Below are positions 11,433 to 25,301 of a DNA stretch of 64,000 nt, piece by piece; position 1 is the first letter of the stretch, and every line of letters begins with the position of its first letter. The notes beneath the pieces are model-generated. The model saw only the letters and a list, made by a program, of their open reading frames with translations, was not told the origin of the DNA and did no database searches. The stretch is taken from positions 87,766,904-87,830,903 of the forward strand of contig NC_030678.2 of NCBI RefSeq assembly GCF_000004195.4, read 5' to 3'. This DNA is from Xenopus tropicalis (taxonomy: Eukaryota; Chordata; Amphibia; Anura; Pipidae). Position numbers and translations under genes: made by a program.

Positions 11433-14084
11433 CTAATCAGGAGGAGGAAAGATAAAGAGAATGTACAACAGAATTTAATGGCGGACCTGCAAAACAAACA
11501 ATAAACATCTTATATATCCTTGCTGAACATAATTGTTATATTAAAAAACTGAAGTTATAAATGGTTCTCGCAAAATAAAAAGTTACATTTATTAATAAAA
11601 AATCTCAACATTTCGGTTTCATTTTATTCATGCTTACTTGTGTTCAGTTACATTATTGTTACTGCTAATTACAAGGAAGAGTGAGAGCGCTGTAAGGTTT
11701 AAAGGATCATGTGCAGTGTTGTTAACTTTATTAACAAGGTTTATTAAATGGCATCTAAAAGGCTACTTTAAAAAATATATATATATATATTGCTCCCAAA
11801 TTTTAGCAAATGCTATCAGTATTGAAAACAACTCCTAAACCCACAAGGGACCACCACTCCTTCCAAACCTTTAGCCACCACAAGCTACTGTTGGAACTAG
11901 GTATTCTGGTGTCCCCTGCCAGATTGGTTTTACTTTTACCCTTCCACATTATGATCATAATCTGTTTCCCCTAGATGTGTCATTCTCTCTCCAACCTACA
12001 TTTTTAGTTCTCCAACTTCTGCTACCTTGTTCTATTTTCTTTTCCCATTTCTTGATTCTTCCTCCATACTCACTGGTTCCACAAGAAGTTCTCCTTTCAC
12101 CCCATGCACCATCTACTTCAGCTCCCCTCCAATCCCCTGACCATAGCAATCTTGTTTCAACCCTCATTGCTCCCCTGCTTTCATAGACCCCTTTGGTTTA
12201 ATTTAAAGAGCAGACAGAGAGCTGCTGTGGGCAACTTTGAAAGCATGGATCATTATTGTTACAGGGTTGTTGAACTGTTTGTTTGTTTAGGTTTACGTAT
12301 ACTTTAATGTTTGTGGCCCCTTAAATTAAACAAGTATGCCAAATAAGCCACATTATTTATTCTATTATAATAATAATTTTACTACTACTACTAATAATAA
12401 TATCAAATGGCTGACTCACTGTAAGTGTTGACTCTGAAAGGGGATAGCAGATATTTGACAAAAACCTTTTTATTGAGCACATGTTTTGAATTTTATTACA
12501 AAGGGAGTTGTTTACTCAGGGACCTTCCCTTAAACCTGAGCTGTGTAATTGCCAACACCAAGTGTTTCACAAGCTGGAAGAAGTCCATTAACTATTACAA
12601 ACATGGAAGAAATATAGAATTTCAACTTTTCACACCAAAAGAGGATTCTAAAAGGTAGATAAAAATTAGTAGCCCTCAGACCATACAATCCTCCCCCACC
12701 ACATACACACGCTGTACAATCTGCCTTCTTAAAGGCAAGCTAGTTTTAAAATTGGCCTACAGGCTTACCAACCCCTAATTTGGGGCTGCCCAACTTGAGG
12801 GGCATTTGAAAGGACAGATGTCTGTAGGGGCAGCTGTGGCTCTCCAAGACATATACTGTATATAGTAGTATAGTGAATAATCACAATACATAAACAGTGG
12901 AACGGCACTGCCCTAAATGGTTTTAGCTTCAAGGGAAATGGTGCATGAGGCAATTAAGGGTGCTTTGGTACCACTAAATTTAACAGCAAAAAAGGCAACA
13001 CCAAATAGATCCTAATTAATCCCAATTTCTGCTCTGGTAAAGTGAATATTGAAATATTGACTGCCAATATGTAGAGGGCTTACTATATTTTCTATACAGC
13101 TGACAGTCTGGATCCTATTGAACCAATGGTGTACTACAATGAGTTTCAACCCCACTCCTAGGCTGAGGGTCCATAATAACCCCTGGACAAACCAGCTCCA
13201 GCTGGGTAACTCTGTCCTAAAAATGACCTGCCTATATGTGGCTTCTATAAAAGACTCACCAGATCACATGATCTAATTGTGCAACATTCATTCTTTGGTT
13301 AAAAATATTCAAATTGCAAGATTAACAAACTTAAATATATCCTTGTGATATAAAAGAAGCTTCTAAAATGTCTACAATGGCATCTAGCCTTCTTACATAA
13401 TATAAAAGGATCATCGAGGCAATTCTAAATTCAGCCCCCTTCTCCACCTGAACGTGTGAGTTAGATACGTCATTAGCAGATATGTGTCACTGAAATTTTG
13501 TGAACGTGATGCATTTCAACACCATGTTCCACACTGTTCCCTTAGAGCTTTCTCTACTCATAGCCCACATTGCTAATCCCTATCACTCTGCATGTACTGA
13601 AACTGTGTGGGAGGCAGAGATCAACAAAGGGCATCCTCTGTGCTCATCTATATTGACTGCCTGTCCTCCTAGTCCTAGGGAAGCACCACTGCACCCAGGT
13701 TTGTATGCAGTAGTACATTCTGTCCCAAACAGTGAACTCTTTGTAACAGCTCTGAGATAACACCACTGACTGAAATGGGTTCTTCCTGTGGTGAAAATAC
13801 TACCGATATAAACACAGATTTTAGGACAGCTTAAGTTATTCCTAATGATAGCAAATAAACTGCAGGCAACATGTACACATTTAAATATTTACTTCTCGTG
13901 TTTCTTCAAGAGAATGAGACAACGAACAGCTGCACATTAGATACTATCCATAGAGGTATTTTTTTCAGGATTTAAACAGGCATTGCAAAAAATAATTCCA
14001 GCATCATTGTGGACAATACTTTCAAAGTCTGACTGGCGTCATTTCCAGTGTTTGGTGTGCAAGTGATATGTTTTTTTTTAGAAC

Positions 14085-14302
14085 AAATCGATTTCAACAC
14101 AGGGTGCTCATGGAACCCTGGACCAACCACATGGTCTGGAGGTGGCAGTAGCTCTCCATGGCTCCCCTGTGTCAATAGGTGCAGCAGTGCCTGATTTTGA
14201 ACAGAAGGCAGGTAGACTGAGAGATGCATATACCTTTAACAGTTAACTGACTGTGGAGGAGAGTGCAAGTTGTCCTCTGCACTTGCAGATGTAAATGAGC
14301 CC
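14085..14302 (+). mobile_element. truncated MITE, copy 1 of the GGGCTCATTTA family
   Basis: Shares GGAGGTGGCAGTAGCTC and a downstream landmark order with 36,770-36,979, and ends in GTAAATGAGCCC, the inverse of that family's left tip. The left part is missing. Confidence 0.5.
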
Positions 14303-17300
14303 TCATGTCTTTTAGAAAATAATGACATTAAAAGTCACTGAAGAGTTTTTAAATAAGGTACATGGCTGCAGGCTGAGTGCTTTTATATAGGTTGTGGAAC
14401 TCCAAGCTAACTTTTAATATAATGATATTTTATAACAATGATTTACTGGAACAGTATTCATTTTATTTATTGATGAGTGAAAGCTGCCATAATTGTTGCT
14501 CTGACAGGAAAATGTGAAACCCCATTTACAGATTCTAACATAAAAATAACTCAAGCATAATCTATAATTCAGTGCTTTGTCAAGCCCACCCATATCACTT
14601 CTCACAAGTCACACACTGTTTCTAAAATGCTAAAAAAAAAACACATTACCTGCAAAAAATCAAAATGTTGGATATGAAAAAATGATGTGCTATACTGTAA
14701 TTTGTAGTCTATTTCATCCACAGTGGGTGCTCAGTCACATATCATAGACACAGCACATTGCTTTGGCACACACAGTGGTGGCTGCCTAGATGCTTCATTA
14801 TACATCCTACAGCAACAAACACTGCAGTGTTACAGCATAACAGAATGATTACAAGCCTCTTCTAACTAGAGCTAGCCATTAGGGAGTCTTGAGTCTCAGG
14901 AGGAAATGCAAAAGAACGGATTGTGTTCGGAGAAGGCTGTTGCTGCATGTGACAGTCTGGCATTGGATGTGCTCTCTATAAACAGAATCATATGATGCAG
15001 GCTTTGCTGCAGTTTACATATCAGTATTCAGTACACAGCGCTCTCATGCCTCCTGAACTTACCTGCCTACAGAGGAGGGGTTTTGGAGAGGTAAAACCAT
15101 GGCGCAGTACAGGCTGTTCAAGCACTTAAGCAGTTAAGTTTTTGTTTATTCCCTCGCCAGACCAATGTAACCAATAGGGTACATCTGCAGCAGTTCTAAA
15201 TGAACATTTTGGGGTTGATGGTGGAAGACAACTCATATCCCCAGCAAACTTAACAAATTGCTGGAAGAGTGGAGCCCAATGAATTATATTCATAGAACAA
15301 CACCCCAGGAGCTATGGAACTGAAACATTGCACATAATTGGCAACCAAAATAAGTTGCAGCACAGGCCTGCAATGTGTTTGTTTGTTTGTGCCTGTGTGT
15401 ATAGGTGGTGTGGGTACTGAGATGACTTCTTTTGAGCTTTTGATTAAGCTGTTACAAGGTCCATTTCTAACCACCAAGTCCTGTGTTAAATTGTGAAAAC
15501 ATATAATATTCACAAACCAGCATTCCAGGTGAACCATCAGAAAACCAACAGAATAAACATATAAGCTAACTGTTTCATTACAGGGCAGACATCAGGGTGT
15601 ACAACTGGGCCCCTCTACTTCTGCTTCTAAAGGGCCTCAGTGGGCCACATAAATTTGGTGACAGCAGTTTGTTTTTTTACATTATGCAGCTGGTTATCTA
15701 AATAGCTTAGTTTATAGGTGTATGACAAGCTCTTGCTCTTTTAAAAGAGCTGCCAGTTAGGCTACAATGGGTGTTGAGTTGAAATATGAAAAATGACACA
15801 CAGCTTTCAGAATCTAACTTGCATTTAAAATGGCAGAAAGAATGATCTGAATTCTGGGGATATAATACAATACAATCACAGCAGCACAATGCACAGAACG
15901 TACTCTATTGGTCTGGGCTATTCATATGATCATCAGATCCAGCAGTAGCATGCCTAATCTTCCCAGCAACTGTTTTAAGTCACAGTACCCTACATCTGCC
16001 TTGCAGCCAGCAGAGCTGAAGAATATGAACTTTTTCTTGAATTAATGGCACTGCCAGGACATCAATGGGACTTTATAACTCACTATAGGCATTAATATTA
16101 TAAGCAGCACACTTCCACTAAATGGTTCTAATGTCAGTTTCTGATTTTAAAAAAAAAAGTATATTTTAGTCAGATAGAGAATGAGTGTTATTTGCCTAAA
16201 TAGTTACATTTGCATTTTTCAGATATTAAGAATATAACATGAACTTTTGGATTTAAGAGGCCCACAAAAATGTTATTAATCCGACAATGTGGCCTTTAGG
16301 GATTAGGTGAATGAATAATACAGGGAGGAGTATCTTTCATCCTTCCAGCATTGTGTAGGAGATCAATTTAATTGAACAAGTCTATGTTCTATCGACAGAA
16401 AACAGCTCTGAGACCAATTACAGGAGCATCAAGAAAAGCCAGTGGGAATACAGAGAAAAGAGGCTAAGACAGGGACCATTTGTTTATCAACCATTTTCCC
16501 TACCTCTTAAGTGGCCCCTTGTAATCTGCAGCTAGCGGGTCATCACTATTTTATAAAGTCTTTCTAGGGGGATTGCCTTTTAGTTTGTAGCTTAAAAAGA
16601 TAATTTTCAAACTTTCAAAGGATAATTTTTTGAACTGTACCCTCCCAAAAATAATAACATGCCTACTATATTATCATATAGTTCAGATAGGATATCCAAA
16701 GCCTGCATAAAGTGCTGGGATTTGGTGCAGCCCCATATAAACAGGTAAATAATTGCTAAGTAACTCCACCTTTTGGAAGATGTCACAGAAAAAATTGTTT
16801 AGGTGATTGAGGAATCATGCAAATAAATTAAATAGAACACAGAAAATGGGTTCGAAAAACCTCTTTTGCACCAATCGATTTGCACTGCTGGATGGGTGTC
16901 AAGAAAGATTCTAAACTTCTAAAGATTTTCACTTGAACAGACCAATTCTTTAAAGGAACTAAACATTGATCGGCCCACATGTCATACAGTATATCTGAGC
17001 CGCTGGTTAGTCCACCTGTAACCTGTTCTTTAACATGGCTACCTCTAATAATTGCTATACAAGTATCTAATAAACAGATGCTGCAATTGCCTGTCTCAGA
17101 GAATACTCAGCCTTAAAAGTCTGAGGTGTGATAATGTAATTAATATGAAAAGAATGAATATATCCACTAGAGAGAGTATTTTTTAGATAATGCTTTCCAT
17201 TGGAGTATTTAAATTAGATTTGTGGCCCCTGTGAAACCTACAGTGACCCCCCCTGAGGTATTTAGGTAACATCATAGTAGTAAGAAATATCTTTAGAAAT

Positions 17301-17970
17301 GCCCTTCAGTTTATATAGTATTCAGGTGAACAGGTTCCAGAGTCAAAAAATTTCTTTCAGAGACATCTTATCTGATAGCTTATACTCATAACAGCAGCTT
17401 AGTACTGCTTAGTGCACCTTGCCCACATCCTCCCATTGTCCATATAGATGTAATCTCACTCTAGGGAATATATTTAGGGTTTTTAAAGAAAAACTGTTTT
17501 GCAGGGAAAGTGCCAGTTAATTAAAAAATCAACACATACAGTTGTTTTTAGAAGGTACAAGGTTAAAAAGCAAATGTACTAAATACAAAACAGAGGGGGG
17601 TGCAATTTAGTTCTGAAAACAAATCTAAACTAATATTAAGATGCTCATATGCCTGTACTTATATATATTTAAAGTAAAGTCGACTACTTCAGTATATTAA
17701 ATCCCTAAATATTTTATTATAGTTTCCTATGTGAGGGACAGATTACACACGCAGGAAAACTAAGATATTTCTATACACAACCAAAACATGGTGCCGCTTA
17801 GAAACATGCAAATATTACAGATGCTGCAATACATGTAGAGCCATGGATATACACAGGTAAAGAGAAGTGGAATCCAAGATACAGAGATAGATGTAAAAAC
17901 TGACACAACCACACAGAACATATACAATGAAGTGAAAGATCCAGCCATGGCATAGCAAAGCCACCCTCCT
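14303..17970. other. no gene or clear element recognised
   Basis: AT-rich. A perfect GTAAGT donor exists on the minus strand at 15,063, at the edge of a short GC-richer patch; this is too weak to call an exon. Homopolymer and GTTT runs near 15,370. Otherwise nothing supportable. Confidence 0.3.
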
Positions 17971-17973
17971 TAC

Positions 17974-18293
17974 CAGCTGGTGTGCAGAATCCTGGTGCCA
18001 GGGAGGCGTGGAGAAGAACTGACTGAAGGAAAAGGCAAAGAGATCCCCCAACTTTGCCTCTCTCCCTCCCTCTCCCCTTTCCCCAGCGACCAGAAGCAGG
18101 GCTGCTGTGAGCATGGAAGGAGGGGTGCAGCATGGAGCAGGGCCGGCCACTGGCAACACAGCAGAGACTGAGTGAGAGAGAGAAAGAGGGTGATAGGGAT
18201 GGAGAGACGGAAGAAGAAGATGAAGATGCTTTCAATCTTGAAGGGCTTCTGCCGAGAGACTGAGGGAGCGGTTGCAAGATTGGTTGCTAAAGC
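17974..18293 (-). other. rims3: candidate rims3 5' non-coding exon
   Basis: A GC-richer block in AT-rich surroundings. On the minus strand it ends in CAGCTG|GTAAGG at 17974, a good splice donor, about 6.5 kb upstream of the acceptor of the rims3 coding exon and on the same strand. Several minus-strand frames are open through it but none resembles a known protein and all run past the donor, so untranslated leader is the simplest reading. The right boundary (transcription start) is a guess placed beside the X-box-like site. Support is splice signal, composition and position only; it could instead belong to an unrelated transcript. Confidence 0.4.
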
Positions 18294-18307
18294 GTCTCCA
18301 TGGCAAC
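18294..18307. promoter_or_regulatory. RFX X-box-like site in the putative rims3 promoter
   Basis: GTCTCCATGGCAAC, which on the minus strand reads GTTGCCATGGAGAC. It matches the RFX dimer motif (GTTGCCATGGMAAC type) at all but one or two positions. It is nested in a GCGGTTGC ... GCAACCGC inverted pair (18,269-18,310) at the upstream edge of the candidate first exon. RFX sites are typical of ciliary and neuronal promoters; binding here is inferred. Confidence 0.4.
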
Positions 18308-18309
18308 CG

Positions 18310-20060
18310 CACTGACCCACTTCTGCGGTAGCCAAAAGCTTGCATGGAGATGCCTTCTTAACCCTTATCTGCCGGCAAAGAGTGCTGAACATTGCCTCAC
18401 ACTGTAGTGCCCAGTTTGCCTGACATAAAATGATTTCATTTCTATTTTAAAAGAGTTTACACTGGAGGATACACTAGGTACAATAAACTGAAAGGGCTCT
18501 TACAGGACTGGGCTCTGAGATTGTGTTATTGATTGAGGAGGTTTAATACCCAAGAGGTGGCAAGCTTGGCCTTTCTGAAATGAAGAGTGACTTTTACAGT
18601 TGCAAGGTATATAAACAGAGATGTAAAGACATGGCAGGAAATGCCTAGGATTCAAGCATTCCATTGGAATGTATCTGTATGTTAATGAAAATAGACACAT
18701 GAACAAGTTTCATCTTTAGAGTTATTTCAAATCTGGATAAAAAGGTTAATGGCTCATCCCCTCTCTTTGGCTTCATAATAATTTTTTTCTTTCATTCATT
18801 AGTCTGTTGTTCTTCCCAACCAGATTTTTTTAAAGTTGGTAGGGGATTCTGGGAGTTGGAGTTCAGTGATAACTGGTAGGCTGCAAGCTACACATGCATT
18901 ACATTTTCAGATGCAACATTTTTGAGGTTTCAGTGGCAAACAAATTATTCTGGTACTACTTCCAGCACCCTTTGAAGGGCTCTACCTCCAGAAAACACAG
19001 AATAAAAATATTATTAAAGCATTTAAAGTATTGCAGCAATTTCAGAAAAATACAGATTTGTAGCTCTTGGTAGACCCTTTAAATATTACTGTTATGTCCA
19101 ATGCAAACATTTGAATGCAGTGCTATTGCAGTCCACTTTTTGCATGCCTGTGTGCAATATAAGATGGTATTTAATTAACATTCTAATATGTATAACTAAT
19201 AACAAAGAAACACAAGTGTTTAACCTGTTTGTGCTGAACCCTTAGACACAGAACCCTGATGCAGTTGCCATGCAAGTGTACATCCTGTCATTAAAATCCA
19301 GCGAAACAAAATTGTAATTGGAGTTGCTATGGTTACGCACCAAAAAAATAGCCTGTTATTGGCTTTCTCACATTTTCATATGGGAAGTGAAGCTTGCTAT
19401 GAGAAATGTGTGAATTCACTTGAAGAAGGCCCTATGAAACAGTGTTTTATATATAACAGAACTTGCAATGTAATAGATATTCCAAAGCATATTTACAAAT
19501 AAACCTGAAATGCTACAAAGGCTACCACAGAATCCGCCAACATCCTCCTGTCACAATTGGAATACTTCTTTTATGTCCACTGTAAATCCCAAATCCTTGT
19601 TTTGTTTTTTAAGGTGATGCTTATATCAGCCACAAACATTTTTGATTTGCAGACTATTTCATAAACTGTTTTATTGTCAGATAAGCCATATTGTGCTCAT
19701 GATACTGTTGAATGAAGAAGAACATTATTCTCATCTACATTACTTGGTCCCTTAAATGCTTTAGACCAGATAATGCTATGATAATACATTATGTATTATA
19801 TGTTTATAACTTTCATTTATGGCCAAAGTTCTTTTCAGTATTGTCCTAAAGGCAAAATGGCCATACCCAATGCTGTTGAGGTATATATTTTCTGCAGCCA
19901 CCTCCCCTTATCTTGGTGCTACAAAGCAAGTGTGCAGGTCCAAGGATTCTTTCTTCAAAGTGCTTCCTAATCCTATGTATATTCCAAATTATGTCAGTGA
20001 AACTCAGCTACTCTATTCCTAGGGGTCTTCCAGCAGAGGTTACCTATATTACCTATATAT
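18310..20060. other. intergenic or upstream region, nothing recognised
   Basis: Contains a GGGATTCTGGGAGTTGGAGTTC-like dispersed motif near 18,846, of a type also seen near 45,330. No coding exon or complete element found. Confidence 0.3.
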
Positions 20061-20071
20061 GTTTTTCACTC

Positions 20072-20104
20072 CAGATGAAGGTTTCTGTGTGAGACTGAAA
20101 CGTC
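20072..20104 (+). ncRNA. hammerhead-ribozyme-like motif in a dispersed repeat
   Basis: CAGATGA (20,072-20,078) is followed by an imperfect stem (GTTTC/GAGAC with a 5-nt loop), then GAAAC at 20,097-20,101 and GTC. This follows the hammerhead order CUGAUGA - stem II - GAAAC - stem III, with the invariant U4 changed to A, which would be expected to impair catalysis. AATAAA follows at about 20,110, as in the unit at 2.7 kb. Confidence 0.35.
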
Positions 20105-20186
20105 AAGTAATAAACCTTTCTATTTTCACATTTTCATTTTGCTCACAATTCTTTAAATCCTAGGAGCGCTGCCTATGTTCCAGTTA

Positions 20187-20188
<2 letters not shown>

Positions 20189-20220
<32 letters not shown>
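20189..20220. repeat. (TA)n microsatellite
   Basis: About sixteen uninterrupted TA dinucleotides. Confidence 0.95.
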
Positions 20221-20223
<3 letters not shown>

Positions 20224-23200
20224 GCCCTAATCCCTTGCCTTTTTATAGGTCAAAACTTTTTGTTGCATTGTATCCTGAGCTTTGTCTCATGTGCCTGCCT
20301 TGTATCCTGATGATAAAGTCCTTGTTCCTTGGCATTATGTTGTGTAAGAGCTAATAAAGTATGTTGGCAAGGAAAGTGAAGAAGGCAGTAGAGAGATTGT
20401 CACAGAAAGCTCAGAGAAGGATTACAGAGTCTGATTGGATAGTGTCAATGACATACGACTCTTGTAATTCCATTAGTAACCAAAGATTATCCAGATGAGA
20501 CTGAAACAATGATAGGCAAAAGCTTTTTTAGAATGAAACAATACATTTTGCCACAAGTATAAACCCAGCAGCATGATGTACTGTAGGCTCTGTAGTTGCA
20601 ACTATATAGTTAAGTAATAGGGTTGTTGCAGAAAAATTACTTTATTTAATACATTAAAAATTAGTGCAAAAGTAGAGGGACAGTTATATTTACCATATAC
20701 AATAATACATGGGAATGGTAAAACAAGATCGATAACAATGATTAAAGGAGTCTTACACAACCAAGAGATCCAATAGATCTATACTGGATTTTGCAATAAC
20801 GAGAACTTAAACTACTTCAGCTAGTTCATCTTTGTAACGTGCATATGTGTGTGCATCTGTGGAACAGAATTAGATTATGGATTTAAATAATAGAGCCCGA
20901 TTTCACTGGGGGAGGTGGGAGGGTTAAAGTATGGTCACGGATGAGACAAGGAACATCTTCATGCTTCTGAATCGAGCAAGGATGCTGGATATTAATAGAT
21001 TTTTACTCAGAGCTATTCTTAACATACTTGTTTCTTAATGATTTCTCAGCTGAGAGTCAGGCAATGGCAAAACAGAATGGTAACAAAGCCTGCTAAAATG
21101 GTAGACATAATTTGCTGCCTCTAACTGTAATAGATCCTGTTTTTTCCATTGCAGCTCCACACCCCCCATAGATACAGAGACACTTGAATGTGGTGGTGCT
21201 AAATTAATACTGCACATCCAGATATTTGGACCACTGATATCACACCACAGCAACAGGCATTGTCACTTGGAAAAGATCCTACTAGCATTATATATATATG
21301 GTATGACCCATAGCCTTCATAGTGTAATCATATAAAGCTACAGAAATATGTTATCCTTGGTAACGTTAATTATTCCTGGTTTATTCCTCATATTGGGCCA
21401 GATTCAAATCAATGAGAAAATGTTATTTAAGGTTTATCACATGAAAACTTCCAATCCCAGGTTTTTTTTCATTGAACTACATCTGTCTCTATGGGACAGT
21501 CTGGAATAGAATAGGAAGATAAGTCTTCCTTATCCTTTTGATTCTGTCCCATAATACTTTAAATGACTACTTATACTACTGTATTATTATAGGCATCTGT
21601 ATATTTTTCTCTGAAATGCATATAGGTCTGATATGCAACAGATCACAGCTTTTGAGACAAGGAATGGAAAGTCCTGGTGGACAAATATATATTTTATCAG
21701 TGGTTGACAGTGGTGCGGGGGGTGGGGGGGTGCACTAGATAAACTCGGGGCACTTACCTTCACTGCTCTCCTAGCCTCTAAGCATATTATAATTTATCCT
21801 TCTCTTCATTTTTCACCTTTTGTTCTCCCCAAAAAAATTGATGGGCTTACAAGGCCATGGTTGGGATGCCAGGAGGGCCAACAGACATCTGGTACCCTGG
21901 TGGGCCAGTCCAACAATAATCATAATCTATAATTCTGTGGTTAACATAGTAGTTTTGGTAGCTGCATTAGCTTGTCATTGCTGGGCTGGTACAGAGGTTC
22001 TGAGTTACTGCAGTGAGTTCAAACTGTGAGATCTGTAAAACTGCGTATGCTTAAACATAACCTGCAATTTTTCTTGTCAATATTACTTTGATTGCTACTG
22101 TTTTATTGTTAAATTGGTAGTGCAGTAAGGGTAATGCATAAATGGAATTGCACATATGCTAAGTTTTCACCCCATTTATAATGTTTTAACCACTATATGG
22201 TATCACTCTACAGATTAATCTATTGAGGGGCTATTCTGCCTTGTTTCATAGGCAGGAAATGAATCAAAGCCACCTAGAAATGATGTGTGGCTACTTTTCT
22301 GCACAATTATAAATGTATGCTAATGTCTGGGAAAATACAGCTCAGCAAAATGGTCTGACACAAAACAGGTGACAAATGGCTGAACTAAAAGGGCCATTTA
22401 GCCACACTCTTTATATTGATCTTGTTTAAAGAAACATTACTTTGCCAGGAATGCATGTCTTTTGGAGCTTGGTAAATTATATATATTGCTAGTAAAATTA
22501 ACCTAGGGTACTGTGACATTTTAACCTTATACTTAATGTCTATGATAGCTGCTTAGGACACTAGAATACACTTTTCATTTTGGTGGATTGCACAAAGTAC
22601 TTTTGTGCATCTATTGAAAAATAGACTTTCTAGGTACCTCTGCCTGTGTAATATTGTACTTTCTAATAATCTGCTTCTATTAATCTACTTTGAGTTGTCG
22701 TTATGCCTGTTTTAAATGTGTGGGAAGGAATCCTGAATATATTGTGATAAAAAAATCACTGGGGTTTCTCGTCTCAGCACCGTGTTTCATGTTCTCTAAT
22801 ATATGTATAGCTATATAATATTCAAAGAGAAATAACAGGTAGAATCCAAATTAGTTTATCAATATCTGAACCTATATCCTGCTACTGTATGAGTTACTAA
22901 AGGCCCATATGCTAAATACAAAGCAAGAAGGCACACTTCAGGCTAATAAAAAATGAACCATGAACTATAATCAAAAAGTTTATACAGGACCAGTTTTCAT
23001 CTAGAAAAATAGATGGTTGTTTTGTAGGATAACAAGATTTGTGATTATTGGAGCCATTGATGAGTGATGAGAAAAGGATACGGTGCTCAGGCAGGATCAG
23101 CAGCATATGCTGAAGCCTAAACAGACAGCTTGAAAGAAGCAGATGGTATAATGGGATCCTGTATCCGGCATCCGCCAGACACCAGTCTGCCCGGGCATAG

Positions 23201-25297
23201 ATCCAGGAATCCGCACTGCCACAGTTCTCAGGAGATAACAGATTTGTTCTGAGAAGCTGGGCTTTGCAATGCCACATAGAAACCCCAGTTTGTTCCCTAA
23301 AAATTCTAATTTCTCTCTTATTTTGTTAACAATAGATATAATGGATTAATGGATGCTTCTGGGGTTTAGCTTTTATGTTGTTTTTTTATACAGAATTTTT
23401 ATTTTTTTTATTTTTTATTTTAGAGTAGTGTGTTACATATAAAAGTGGTCCTGGCTACAGTTTCCATCTCGTTCTGTCTTCAGCAGGATTCAGGCTAATA
23501 AATAATTTACCTCGGCATTGATTCAGAGCTGCACAGTTTGGTGTTACAGCCAAGCTGCTGATATCAAACCAGACTATCCCAATGGGATTGAGCGTTTTGT
23601 CTCCAACACAATGACAGTCAGAAACTACACTCAGAGTGTGATGCAGTCATTTTGTGCCCACAGTGCAGTAAAGAAAAGACAGCACACAGAGGGCACTGTG
23701 TGAGACTTCAAAGCATCATGCCATTGCACTTGTACCCTGCATCACAAACTCTTGCAATAACAAACAGACAGACTGGCTGTGTGAGAAAACAAAATATCAC
23801 TGGCTATATCATCCCATATACAAAAATATTGCAATACTTTATTTTCATAAGATTATTGCATTGATAATATGGCAATATGGCATAACCCTGTCACTTTTTT
23901 ACCTATAGTTACCTATAATAGAATCAAAGATAATTAAGTGTTTTTCTTTTAATATCGGGGCTCTTAAATATTCATTACTGTCTATCAAATTTCTCTGCAC
24001 ACATAAGTAATGTTAAACCTGTACTTGACTCCTATTGAAGCTGAATGTGGAGTTAGGATAATTTTAACCTATGCTATCAGACTACATGTTCCTATTTGGT
24101 CCAACAGTCAGATTGCATGTAATAACACAGACCAAAGCTCACAACCAACTCCACTGTAAGGCAGGTTATAAATACTAATCTGACCACTTCTTCATGGTAA
24201 TTGTGATCTGGCCAGTGTGTTAACTTGAGGCAACAGGATGAATGTGCCCTACAGTATGACCTCCTTAGATTCCCCCTACTCTTTGATAAAATGGATCACA
24301 CCTTTACTGTGATTCAAAAAATTATTTTATTAAATTTCAGTATTTTATTTCCAGCTTGCCAGCCCAGTCCCAAGGTCTCTCTAAACAGAACATCAGCCTG
24401 CTATGTCTAAATATCAGGTAGAGGCAGCTGGATTGTTGCCAGCTGTCAACTCAGAGGGTGCTACCACATTCTTGTACACCATGAGGAAGACTTGGTTGAA
24501 ATGCTCATGTTTTTGATAAATCAAGCAAGCAGTTTAGGATGTTAGTTGGCAACTAGCGGTTGTATGTGTGTAGAATCCCAGTGTTTTACTTCCATACCAA
24601 GGCTCTGACAAGGCTCACCAGTAGACTAACAATGTGTATAAAGTACATATTCAGTGCCCTACATTGACAAATCTTTTTTGATAGCTCTGATCATGCCAGT
24701 TTGATACTGTGTCTAAAGTTGGACAAACACTGTTATATGATTGTATAGCGTGGTTGTTTTGTTTCACTTGCAGTGGCAGAAAAATAAGATTACATCAGAC
24801 TGATTCTTTTGGAAATAAAGAGCCTTGTTTACATGACTACCAGCATGCCTACATGGGCCCAAACTGCAAGACAGTTGCCCAAAGAATGAGCTAAGAATTG
24901 GCCTATGAGGGCCTACCCTATGACCACGTCTTAGGAGAAAAAAATTTCCTTACCTTTACTGCCCTGTAGAGAAACTTTATAGCTGGCTATTTTCAGCACA
25001 TCTTCATTGCTGGCACGATACAAGAGGTTTCTTTTCTCTGTCTCTGCTGAAAGAGCCATTGATTTATGAAGACTACCTCCTAAAACATGCACCTTCCATA
25101 GTAAATTCACTCCCTTGGACAAAATGTTCTTAAGTAATACAAAAAATACCTGATGTATCTGTAATATCTATCCTGTGCCTAACATTTGTATTACTTACCA
25201 TGAGAGCCCTTTATAAGGGGGAAAATGTTGGTGCTTTCTAGAAATTAACAAACAAATGGTTCCTGATCTAGATTTGCTATCATGCACTTATTACATT
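20221..25297. other. long stretch without a recognised gene or element
   Basis: AT-rich with scattered short frames. A somewhat GC-richer patch at 23,150-23,280 lies in a 121-codon minus-strand frame that starts at 23,277, but it resembles no protein I know and has no obvious flanking splice sites. A G-rich run lies at 21,717-21,733. Confidence 0.3.
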
Positions 25298-25301
25298 TTA
25301 A

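Larger units (their letters stand above)
11433..17973 (-). other. rims3: probable rims3 intron 1
   Basis: Lies between the candidate 5' non-coding exon and the coding exon. AT-rich, with a simple-repeat patch (ATAATA/CTACTA) near 12,363-12,402, a pyrimidine-rich stretch at 11,970-12,180 and one MITE copy ending at 14,302. No other coding exon recognised. Confidence 0.4.

Noticed and set aside
15063..15120. Alternative minus-strand first exon of rims3 with a GTAAGT donor
   Set aside because: A six-base donor match is expected by chance several times in 64 kb, and there is no other exon or promoter evidence.
18375..18395. REST/RE1 neuronal silencer near the rims3 promoter
   Set aside because: Only the GTGCTGAAC half is present; the GCGCTGTCC half is missing at either expected spacing.
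22912..23277. 121-residue minus-strand frame as a host exon
   Set aside because: No similarity to a known protein, no convincing splice sites and ordinary length for chance in this composition.
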